This document shows positions 28,220 through 36,620 of a stretch of DNA of 64,000 nucleotides, piece by piece (within the stretch, counting starts at the first letter, position 1; each line of letters starts with the position of its first letter). Made by a program: the position numbers and the translations under genes. A model generated the notes under the pieces. The model was not told the origin of the DNA. It worked only from the letters and a program-made list of their open reading frames with translations, and ran no database searches. Source of the DNA: Petrolisthes cinctipes (Eukaryota > Arthropoda > Malacostraca > Decapoda > Porcellanidae). The DNA lies in NCBI GenBank assembly GCA_033782935.1, contig JAWQEG010000128.1, positions 1,860,001 to 1,924,000 on the forward strand. The letters run 5' to 3'.

Positions 28220-30020
28220 TTAGGTGCCCAAAAGTCGATATGTGCATGCATCTTCAGTACCCGTTTATATCTCAAATTCAGGCTCAAAACACCCGAAAAT
28301 TCAATATTTAGGGGTCCCAGAAGCAATCTGTACATGCCTACTCCGTGTTAGAGTATTTTCAAAATACAGGCCAAAAACATGCTCAAAATCGATGTTTTAT
28401 GTGCCCAAAAGTCGATATGTGCATATATCTTCAGTACCCGTTTATATCTCAAATTCTGGCCCTAAACACCCGAAAATTCGATATTTTGGGGTCCCAGAAG
28501 CGATCTGTACATGCCTACTCAGTGCTAGAATGTTTTCAAAATATAGGCTCAAAACATGCTCAAAATCGATATTTTATGTGCCCAAAAGTCGATATGTGCA
28601 TGTATCTTCTGTACCCGTATATATCTCAAATTCTGGCCCTAAACACCCGAAAATTCGATATTTTTGGGTCCCAGAAGCGATCTGTACATGCCTACTCAGT
28701 GCTAGAATGATTTCAAAATATAGGTTCAAAACATGCTCAGAATCGATATTTTAGGTGCCCAAAAGTCGATTTTTGCATGCATCTTCTGTACTCGTTTATA
28801 TCTCAAATTCAAGCTAAAAACACTAGAAAAATCGATATTTTGGGGTCTCAGAAGCGATCTGTACATGCCTACTCAGTGCTAGAATATTTTCAAAATATAG
28901 GCTCAAAACATGCTAAAAATCGATATTTTAGGTACGTAAAGGCGATATCTCAAATTCAGGCCCAAAACACCCGAAAATTCGATATTTTGGGGTCCCAGAA
29001 GTTATCTGTACATGCCTACTCCGTGTTAGAGTATTTTCAAAATACAGGCCAAAAACATGCTCTAAATCGATGTTTTAGGTGCCCAAAAGTCGATATGTGC
29101 ATGCATCTTCAGTACCCGTTTATATATCAAATTCAGGCTCAAAACACCCGAAAATTCGATATTTTGGGGTCCCAGAAGCGATCTGTACATGCCTACTCCG
29201 TGTTAGAGTATTTTCAAAATACAGGCCAAAAACATACTGAAAATCTATCATTTAGGTGCCCAAAAGTCGATATGTGCATGCATCTTCTGTACCCGTTTAT
29301 ATCTCAAATTCTGGCCCTAAACACCCGAAAATTCGATATTTTGGGGTCCCAGATGCGATCTGTACATGCCTACTCAGTGGTAGAATATTTTCAAAATATA
29401 GGCTCAAAACATGCTAAAAATCGATATTTTAGGTGCGTAAAGGCGATATCTCAAATTCAGGCCCAAAACACCCGAAAATTCGATATTTTGGGGTCCCAGA
29501 AGCGATTTGTACATGCCTACTCCGTGTTAGAGTATTTACTAAATACAGGCCCAAAACATGCTCAAAATCGATATTTTAGGTGCCAAAAAGTCGATATGTG
29601 CATGCATCTTCAGTACCCGTTTATATCTCAAATTCAGGCTCAAAACACCCGAAAATTCGATATTTTGGGGTCAGAGAAGCGATCTGTACATGCCTACTCC
29701 GTGTTAGAGTATTTTCAAAATACAGGCCCAAAACATGCTGATAATCGATATTTTAGATGCCCAAAATCAATATGTGCATGTATCTTCTGTACCCGTTTAT
29801 ATCTCAAATTCAGGCTCAAAACACCCGAAAATTCAATGTTTTGGGGTCCCAGAAGCAATCTGTACATGCCTACTCAGTGCTAGAATATTTTCAAAATATA
29901 GGCTAAAAACATGCTAAAAATTGATCTTTTAGGTGCCAAAAAGTCGATATCTCAAATTCAGTCCCAAAACACCCGAAAATTCGATATTTAGGGGTCCCAG
30001 AAGCGATCTGAACATGCCTA
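28220..30020 (+). repeat. Block repeated across the retrotransposon at 50.36-52.15 kb
   Basis: About 1.8 kb matches 50.36-52.15 kb at an offset of 22,134-22,135. Shared markers include tcatttaggtgcccaaaag (29248/51382), tactcagtggtagaatattt (29371/51505), gatgcccaaaatcaatatgt and ttcaatgttttggggtccc. Related shorter pieces recur near 48.77-49.45 and 49.76-50.4 kb. The longest stop-free stretch in the satellite, 28,777-29,883 (368 codons), lies in this block. It is open only because its monomers happen to be 177- and 147-bp types without stops in that frame. Confidence 0.75.
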
Positions 30021-30619
30021 CTCTGTGTTAGAGTATTTTCAAAATACAGGCCAAAAACATACTGAAAATCGATCTTTTAGGTGCCCAAAAGTCGATATGT
30101 GCATGCATCTTCTGTACCCGTTTATATCTCAAATTCAGGCTCAAACCACCAGAAAATTCAATATTTTGGGGTCCCAGAAGCAATCTGTACATGCCTAGTC
30201 AGTACAAGAATATTTTCAAAATCTAGTCTAAAAACATGCTAAAAATCGATATTTTAGGTGCCAAAAAGTCGATATCTCAAATTAAGGCCCAAAACACCCG
30301 AAAATTCGATATTTAGGGGTCTCAGAAGCGATCTGTACATGCCTACTCCGTTTTAGAGTATTTTCAAAATACAGGCCAAAAACATACTGAAAATCGATCT
30401 TTTAGGTGCCCAAAAGTCGATATGTGCATGTATCTTCTGTACCCGTTTATATCTCAAATTCTGGCCCTAAACACCCGAAAATTCGATAATTTTGGGGTCC
30501 CAGAAGCGATCTGTACATGCCTACTCAGTGCTAGAATATTTTCAAAACATAGGCTAAAAACATGCTAAAAATCGATGTTTTAGGTGCCCAAAAGTCGATA
30601 TGTGCATGCATCTTCAGTA

Positions 30620-30623
30620 CCCG
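30620..30623. repeat. Target-site duplication, left (CCCG)
   Basis: CCCG directly precedes TGTACGG. It belongs to the satellite segment cttcagtacccgtttatat. The same four bases follow the 3' LTR at 39799-39802, after which the monomer continues tttatatctc. Four- to six-base duplications are usual for this class. A fifth base (A) is also shared, because the LTR itself ends in A. Confidence 0.88.
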
Positions 30624-31073
30624 TGTACGGACAAAAGCAAAGACTAGAAGGAACAACAGATCAGATGGCAAAGTCATTAATAGCCAGACAGATATTAGAC
30701 ACTCCAGCAGCTGTCCGTCCTTCCTTCTCTCCACACACACACACACACACACCACGTGCAGTGACTCGCCTTTCGGGACCTGACAGACAGATTCAGATTC
30801 CACATACATACATACATACACACAGTCACCCTCGCTTGACCAGTCTCCAATGACATCTCTCTGCTTCAAGTTGTGGTAAGAGGATATAGCAGAAACCATT
30901 AACCCCTTCCTCCTCTCTCTAGTTTCACAGAGAGAGAGAGAGAATGGGAGAATAAATGAATAAGGAATAAATAGGGAGAGAAGAGGAGTAGACAGACAGA
31001 CAGAATTAGATTGACCATTCACAGGCAACAGTTGTCACTCTAGCTATTTCTGTAAACTATGGAGTTTGAAATG

Positions 31074-31080
31074 TATATGA
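31074..31080 (+). promoter_or_regulatory. Altered TATA-like box of the 5' LTR
   Basis: The segment reads TATATGATAGAGG here, where the 3' LTR has TATATAAGCAGAGG. If TATATAAG is the core promoter, this copy has lost it. The flanks are identical in both LTRs. Confidence 0.45.
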
Positions 31081-31221
31081 TAGAGGAGGTACACTAGGAG
31101 TTAGGATACCACACTGACTCCCTAAGGGCTATAAACTGTCTCCATAGAGAGAGACATAATACCATATAAGACAAGACAAGGCACATCAATATAACTCTCT
31201 GTATAGATATAAGAACATATT

Positions 31222-31227
31222 AATAAA
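31222..31227 (+). promoter_or_regulatory. Candidate polyadenylation signal in the 5' LTR
   Basis: AATAAA in atattaataaattaagcc, about 148 bp after the TATA-like position. The same hexamer is at 39620-39625 in the 3' LTR, where it would serve the element transcript. Other AATAAA hexamers upstream near 30950-30971 precede the TATA position and are unlikely to act. Confidence 0.4.
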
Positions 31228-31402
31228 TTAAGCCTTAAGAAACTTGTGAAGTCAATCACCTAAGCAAACTTAAGAAAGCACCCCGTCTTCCACGTTACCT
31301 AAAACAACAACAACAACAACTACTACACTACAACTACAAGAATTACATACAAGTAAGTTACCAAGTTCTGCCCAGAGTTCAAGCCTTCAGAACTGGTACA
31401 TT

Positions 31403-31416
31403 TGGTGGCAGCGGTG
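31403..31416 (+). promoter_or_regulatory. Primer-binding site, tRNA-Leu type
   Basis: TGGTGGCAGCGGTG starts two bases after the 5' LTR end. It is complementary to CACCGCTGCCACCA, the 3' end of animal cytosolic tRNA-Leu of the AAG/TAG group as I know that tRNA. This marks the minus-strand DNA start and confirms both the element's orientation and the LTR end. The 14-base match then breaks (ttttt follows). Confidence 0.75.
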
Positions 31417-32246
31417 TTTTTGCAATAAGGCAAATTGCAAGGTATCGACTTCACGGGAGTACAGTGACTAACATTGTTCAAGGACAAGTTGAAGGAATTT
31501 ACTTGTAAATCCTCTCAAGTAATTTCTTCTGTGGGTATAATCTTACGACCTCTAACGAGGGAGATAAACCACAAATTCTTCACCTAAAAGAGGCACCTGC
31601 TTCAAAATAATTGCAACTGACCTACAAGGGGTCCTCATCTACTTCACAACAAACAATCATCACTTCATCACTACCATATCGGCGTTCCTGCGTAAATGCT
31701 CTCGTCAGGACAACGCCACGACCTCCATCACCTCCACGCTGACGCCTTGTTACGTAAATGCTCTCGTAAAGGCAAGTCAACGTTCATCATCTTCACTCCA
31801 ATAACGACTGTTAGTGTGTTAGTGTGCGAGCTAACTAATAATCGCTTCGCCTCTCCACCGACGTCGCCTCTTCACCACATCGTCGTCATCGTCGTTGCAA
31901 CTAGAGTCAACTAAAAGTAGGTACACATTACATGTTACATTACATTATTTTTCACTTGTCCACGAACATGTTAGAATAGATTAGGTTCCTCAATTACAGC
32001 CCAGAAAGAAAGAAAAGAAGTGCCAAATTACAACAAAGGTAAAGATATTCTCCCCCATTAATCCAAAGGTATCATAACTAACTTCGAAAATCCCTGATAA
32101 TGAGTCATTAGTCTCCAAACTAGATTTCTCTGCCTCCCTAAGCCTCGTTTGTGGTGCCAACACATTCGAGTATATTTTCTGCTTCTACCTTACCCCCATT
32201 AAAAACTTAATCTGGTATACTATATTAACCTGTATTTTCTCCAACA
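31417..32246 (+). other. Retrotransposon 5' leader, no recognised gene
   Basis: About 830 bp separates the primer site from the gag-like start. I recognise no protein in it. A 72-codon stop-free stretch from 31696 has no recognisable similarity and is probably chance. A 15-bp direct repeat, cgtaaatgctctcgt, occurs at 31691 and 31753. Packaging signals would be expected in such a leader but cannot be identified by eye. Confidence 0.6.
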
Positions 32247-33035
32247 ATGGCTACTCCTCCACAATCTCCTACTGTCTCTGCTCTTCATACAACTTCTTCT
32301 AACCCCACTACCTTTTCTATGCATACAATGACAAGCTTACCCACCCACAAGTATTTAAAGTATTATACGGGAGATAATCCAAGATATGGGATTCATCTCT
32401 TCTTGCGTCATTTGGAGGATGTGTTTAATCAAACTAATATAGAGCAGGACTTACATAAGATAAGATTCGTGAGAGTGCATATTGCACCAGATAGTCCAGC
32501 CAGCTATATGATAACTACAAGTGCTTTTTCTGATCCAGAGAATTTAACGTCATATTCTACATTCAGACAGTCACTTATTGATGTTTTTGGGGATGGTAAA
32601 ATTCATAATTCATTATCATGGGTTCAGAGAATGTTTATAACAAAGGCAGAAAACATAACTACAAGTGAACCAGCAAAAACACTTGCATTATCAGGGTCTC
32701 TAACTTTAAATTCGAAGGAATCTCGTATCATACATCGTGAATTACAGATTACTCAATCCATGGGGACGAAGAATTTTAATTTTGATGCCACACCTACTCA
32801 AAGGGAATCACAGGGAAAACGTTGCAAACACTGTAACGGAAATAATACTATTACCAGTGATTGTTATTACTTACATAATACTAAAGGAAATGATCAAGGG
32901 AAAAGTAATAATAAATACAGTCATTTACATGAATCAAAGTCGCATTCCTTAGATGAATGCATGATCCTTAACAGAATGAAATGGGACTTGCACAATCGAA
33001 ATATGATGTATGAAACGAGACCGCCACAATATTAA
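32247..33035 (+). CDS. gag: Gag-like protein with damaged zinc-knuckle motifs (262 aa)
   Basis: An open frame starts at ATG 32247 (context caacaatgg) and stops with TAA at 33033-33035. Residues about 35-130, with YTGDNPRYGIHLFLRHLEDVF followed by a helical Arg/Phe-rich stretch, resemble the capsid region of Ty3/gypsy Gag, which assembles the particle. Two zinc-binding motifs lie near the C-terminus. Residues 193-206 keep C-x2-C-x4-[T]-x4-C, with Thr201 in the histidine position. Residues 225-238 keep [S]-x2-H-x4-H-x4-C, with Ser225 where a cysteine is usual. Both would therefore be weakened. The frame ends 102 bp before the protease DTG codons, and no open frame links them. The Gag assignment rests on position and motif pattern. 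The codon frame is intact, unlike pol. Confidence 0.65.
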   Translation: MATPPQSPTVSALHTTSSNPTTFSMHTMTSLPTHKYLKYYTGDNPRYGIHLFLRHLEDVFNQTNIEQDLHKIRFVRVHIAPDSPASYMITTSAFSDPENLTSYSTFRQSLIDVFGDGKIHNSLSWVQRMFITKAENITTSEPAKTLALSGSLTLNSKESRIIHRELQITQSMGTKNFNFDATPTQRESQGKRCKHCNGNNTITSDCYYLHNTKGNDQGKSNNKYSHLHESKSHSLDECMILNRMKWDLHNRNMMYETRPPQY

Positions 33036-33109
33036 AACGTCCCGAAAATAAAACTGTAGGCCCTGTCGTCGCATTTACCAATAATATACTATAATTCCCT
33101 GTCCTAGTA

Positions 33110-33330
33110 TCACATAGTAACACCTACTTAATGATAGACACAGGCGCGGCAGTTTCCTTGTTATCGGATAATTCCTTTAACAAATTGAGCAAATTAGGTC
33201 CCCAACAGCATTTATAAACCAAGATTGAACAGGTGACATAGCATTGTCAACCACGACAGGCAATAAATTACAGGTATTAGGGACACTTTAACCCTTCCTG
33301 TACGGTTAGACAAGGGAACTAACCATATAC
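33110..33330 (+). pseudogene. Retropepsin-like protease remnant
   Basis: The codons at 33137-33145 read Asp-Thr-Gly, followed by AAVSLLSDNSF, the usual layout of the active-site loop of an aspartic retropepsin that cleaves the element's polyprotein. The frame stops at 33217 (cattTATAAac). A later piece in another frame, TTTGNKLQVLGTL near 33250-33290, looks like the following strand. No open frame covers the domain, so no active protease is made from this copy. Confidence 0.7.
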
Positions 33331-34039
33331 ATATTGCATTTTATATAATACAAAATTATAAACTAGGTTTATCATACCTTATCAAACAAACCATAATAAT
33401 TAACCCTGAATATAAAATAATACATTTTAGGAATTAATGTATTCCAATACAGGATTGTCCAGGCCAATATATAAGTCCATGTAATGTTAACTCTATACAT
33501 ATTGAAAATGAGGGAAACGACTCCCATATCATAAAGGCCATTGCTGCATATAATATTATATTAACTCCAAATTTCGTCCATTAAGTGAAGGTAAAGCTTC
33601 CATCTCGTGTACAGCCACATACTACCGTTCTATTCTCAATAGAACTAGTAAAATAATATATAATCAGGGATTAATTTACTTTACCCAATGTAAACAGTGA
33701 AAATATCACTGATATTAATAAATCATCTACCAATATGCATGTAAAGAAAGGAACATATCTATGTGATCTGTACAGATGGAAGTTAGACCAATACCACAAG
33801 GAAATATTGTATCGGTTCTTACCGAAGGATAAAGTGATAGTCACATAGGGGAGCAACTTAGTAATTTTGTCAGTGGGCACGATTTTCCACCTTATCGTGA
33901 TAATCTTATCACCATACTAGCCACATATTGAAATGCGATTGCCCTACTTGGTGAATCCTTAGGATGAACCAACATTATAAAGCATACCATTACACTAACA
34001 TCTCCTCAACCCATTCATTCGAACATATAGACTACCGTA
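33331..34039 (+). other. Decayed pol spacer between protease and reverse transcriptase
   Basis: This 0.7 kb has stops in all frames. Short readable pieces suggest the end of the protease and the start of RT, but nothing can be assigned firmly. A 69-codon stop-free stretch on the minus strand (33671-33880) has no recognisable features and is taken as chance. Confidence 0.5.
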
Positions 34040-34580
34040 CCTCGTAGTAGGCAGAAAGTTGTAAAGAAAATTATGAATGAAATGATGGATGAATGCATTA
34101 TTAGGAATTCTAACTCCCCTTTTAACAGCCCAATGTTTTTGGTTTCAATAATAATGGTGAATTTACGCCAGTAATTGATTACAGACAAATAAATAATGCT
34201 ACAATTAAAGATAAATATCCCCTCCCTCCTTTAAGATGTTTTGTCTAACATTGGTAAATCAAAACCTATGATATCCTCCACCTTAAACTTGGTCAGTGGA
34301 AACTGGCAAGTAGCATTAAATGATAAAAGTCAACCCATTACAACATTTAGTACTTCCCATGGTTATTATGAATACATTCGTAGACCATTTGGGTTATGTA
34401 ATGTTTCATCCATATTTCAGCATATGGTCAATTTCCGTATTGGCGTTATTAATAACGTAGTCATCGTTAATCTCAACGATTTGATTATTTTCTATAGACG
34501 TACATTCATAATAAGTAACAATAAAGAAGCTTATCCAGAGATTACATTAGGTAGGCCTCAAACTTTAACTGCCTAGGTGT
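34040..34580 (+). pseudogene. Reverse transcriptase remnant, catalytic Asp codons changed
   Basis: The RT domain, which copies element RNA into DNA, is readable in three consecutive frames. VVKKIMNEMMDECIIRNSNS lies around 34055-34115. TPVIDYRQINNATIKDKYPL lies around 34160-34220. From 34241 a third frame runs to 34576, with STLNLVSGNWQVAL, RRPFGLCNVSSIFQ and the box NLND at 34469-34480. In Ty3/gypsy RT these are normally a catalytic Asp in TLDL and the YxDD box. Here codon 34286-34288 is AAC (Asn) and the box starts Asn and has Asn at its third position. With two frameshifts and the catalytic Asp changes the enzyme would be dead. Confidence 0.85.
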
Positions 34581-34839
34581 CATTTTCTTAACCAGGAAAT
34601 TATAATTTTAGGTTATACATTAACCGCCACTGTGCTCCATACACAATCTGGTAAAATACGAGCAATGAAAGTATTCACTATTCCTAATGAATGCTACTAA
34701 CGTAAAATAATTCTTGGGTTTATGTTCTTATTATAGAATCTTTGTAGAGCATTTTTCCCAAGTAGCTAAACCCCTAAATAATCAACTCGAGATTTTGTAT
34801 GGAGGCCAGAAGAAATAGCTAAGCTTTGAAATATTAAAG

Positions 34840-35265
34840 GTTAATTAATGTCAGCTCCAATTTTTGCGTTCCCAAGTATTCATTAACTTTTATCAAGTGT
34901 ACAGATGCTTCTTCAGTAGGCTTAGGCGCTGTACTTAGGTAAGAGATGGCTATGGGTCGATATCAGGTATGTGCTAATGCTTAGAGTATATTAAGTGCAC
35001 AGGGAACTCGTTACTCTGTAACAAAACAGGAAATTTAAGCAATATTATGGGCACTTCGTACTTTTAGAGAAATCGTATTAGGCTATCCTTTACAAGTTTT
35101 CGCGAATTATCAAACGATCCTTGGCTTACTATAACCTCAAACCCTAACGGGAAAATTAGCCAGATACAATCTAACAATTCAGGAATTTCTCCCACATATA
35201 GATATTAAATACCTTCCAGGACGATTAAATAAAGTAGCAGATCCCTTAAACAATTATCTTGTCCT
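34840..35265 (+). pseudogene. RNase H remnant
   Basis: FIKCTDASSVGLGAVLR at about 34887-34937 contains the first active-site Asp of the retroelement RNase H, which degrades the RNA strand of the hybrid. Downstream, GTRYSVTKQEI, a stop, AILWALRTFREIVLGYPLQV, then IDIKYLPGRLNKVADPL (to about 35250) follow the usual order of the domain. At 35105-35110 the codons read Asn-Tyr, where Asp-His is typical. In-frame stops near 34938, 34981, 35035 and 35133 inactivate it. Confidence 0.8.
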
Positions 35266-35399
35266 TTTAGTTCCGAGGACACCCATGGACTTTGACATTA
35301 ATACGGTTCCTAAACATTAGCAAACGGATTCTATGATGAATGTATAAGATATTCATTAAAAACCCTGAGGATGAAAATAATGGACCATAATTACCCAGT

Positions 35400-36620
35400 C
35401 ACTTAAATATCTTTTCCCTTCATGATGATATTATTTACAGAAAACTAAGGAAACGTGACGTACAAACCAATCACATAGTGATACAACAAATAATAATTCC
35501 CTCAGTATTAATTACCCTTATATCATAATGCAGAAGGACATCCTGGGAGAGGTAGGTAACTAACCACTCTCTATACAATATACTATTAACATAAACTAAG
35601 GGTAGATGATGAAACACATATATCGCTCAGTGCGAAACATACAATGCAGGTCAAGGCCATACATTTGGACCTCTGTTCCATGACGGGAATCCCTAATCCT
35701 GGATGAATCATGGGACATAGTAGAAATAGATCTACTTTCCTTACCAATTTAGAATCAGGACACAGATAAGTTTTTACCTATGGTTAACCATTTTCTAGAT
35801 ATAGTGGCGGCACCACTAGGAAAAAAACCGCAAAAGTAAGTGCACATATATTTAAAAACCAAATTCATATGACCATATACATGTCCCGATATTATAAAAC
35901 ATATCTGATTTCTACTATATTAAGCAAACGTTTGTATTACCATATTTCCCAGCATCTAATGGGTTAACAAAACGGCAAAACCGTAACACTACTAGAAGTA
36001 CTTCATGGCACAGAAACAATGAAAATCCCTCCACATGGGAAGACTGCATCGATATGACGGTCAATAAACACTACAAAATACGAAAATAAAAGGAAAAACT
36101 CCACATGAAATACTATATGGCGTATGGATACGTCTTTCATATGATATAACAATTGCCACGAAGAAGCCATGACAACATGGACAACTATGCTGAACGACAG
36201 TGAGTTGCATTTCCACAATTTCATCATGATGAACAAAGCAATTTATCGGCTTGCAAGAAAAATGCGTGATCGCCGACATAACAAAGCAATTTATCGGCTT
36301 GCAAGAAAAATGTGTGATCGCCGACATAACAAAGCAATTTATCGGCTTGCAAGAAAAATGTGTGATCGCCGACATAACAAAGCAATTTATCGGCTTGCAA
36401 GAAAAATGCGTGATCGCCGACATAACAAAGCAATTTATCGGCTTGCAAGAAAAATGCGTGATCGCCGACATAACAAAGCAATTTATCGGCTTGCAAGAAA
36501 AATGTGTGATCACCGACATAACAAAACAAATTATAGGCTTGCTAGAAAAAAAAAAATGCGTAATCGCCAACATAATGGGTACCCGATCGAACTTCAAACA
36601 GTCATGTCTTTAGTAGGCAT
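35400..36620 (+). pseudogene. Integrase remnant, Zn-binding Cys and DDE Glu replaced
   Basis: The N-terminal zinc domain begins with H-x4-H (YHNAEGHPGR at 35521). It should end with C-x2-C but has C-x2-Y (TGC 35631, TAC 35640). The core follows with WDIVEIDLLSLP, where GAT at 35729 is the first catalytic Asp. PASNGLTKRQNR near 35949-35984 is the segment that normally carries the catalytic Glu, but AAA (Lys) stands at 35970-35972. HEILYGV near 36105-36125 is the usual motif after the core. The second Asp cannot be read with confidence. Frames shift and stop repeatedly. The C-terminal part is enlarged by a 48-bp tandem repeat. The family role is insertion of element DNA into the genome. Confidence 0.8.
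36232..36573 (+). repeat. 48-bp coding minisatellite in the integrase C-terminal region
   Basis: Units start at 36232, 36280, 36328, 36376, 36424 and 36472, exactly 48 bp apart, with a diverged seventh from 36520. Each reads NKAIYRLARKMRDRRH in the integrase-compatible frame, a basic 16-residue unit. Units differ mainly by CGT/TGT (Arg/Cys) and one CGCC/CACC change, so the expansion looks young. As 48 is divisible by three, several frames on both strands stay open across it, which creates artificial long frames. Confidence 0.92.

Larger units (their letters stand above)
1..30623 (+). repeat. Satellite array, left arm (177/147-bp monomers)
   Basis: An uninterrupted head-to-tail satellite begins mid-monomer at base 1, so the array extends beyond the window. 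The landmark gcgatctgtacatgcc (or its gcaatctg/gggatctg variants) recurs at 135, 312, 459, 635, 812, 960, 1137, 1314, 1461, 1637, 1813 and 1990. The intervals are 177, 147, 176, 177, 148, 177, 177, 147, 176, 176 and 177. Full monomers are therefore about 177 bp and short ones 147-148 bp. Most monomers contain ATCGAT, GCATGC/ATGCAT and TGTACA sites. Two diagnostic forms of the A half alternate: cagtgctagaatattttcaa and ccgtgttagagtattttcaa. All copies share one orientation. No unique sequence is embedded. A centromeric or pericentromeric position is plausible for such an array but is inference only. Confidence 0.97.
30624..31400 (+). repeat. 5' LTR (777 bp)
   Basis: It begins TGTACGGACA at 30624 and ends CTGGTACA at 31400, followed by the primer site. 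It contains (CA)n near 30732, (CATA)n near 30802, (GA)n near 30930 and (CAA)n near 31305. Against the 3' LTR I see only two differences: one fewer ACAT unit (four copies against five), and TATATGATAGAGG at 31074 where the other has TATATAAGCAGAGG. AATAAA at 31222-31227 is a candidate polyadenylation signal. The U3/R/U5 borders cannot be fixed from sequence alone. Confidence 0.93.

Noticed and set aside
1..30623. CRISPR-like regular repeats
   Set aside because: Units are contiguous and homologous along their whole length, with no unique spacers, no cas genes, and a eukaryotic retrotransposon in the array.
30531..31028. 165-codon minus-strand frame (and 38939-39253, 39186-39425)
   Set aside because: It runs antisense through the LTR, reading (CA)n as Val-Cys repeats and partly through satellite. 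It is duplicated only because the LTR is duplicated.
31696..31914. 72-codon frame in the element leader
   Set aside because: No similarity recognised and no conserved context; length is within chance expectation.
36061..36597. 178-codon minus-strand frame over the 48-bp repeat, and alternative frames at 36224-36529 and 36251-36613
   Set aside because: A 48-bp unit without stops opens several frames at once; only the plus frame fits the integrase context.
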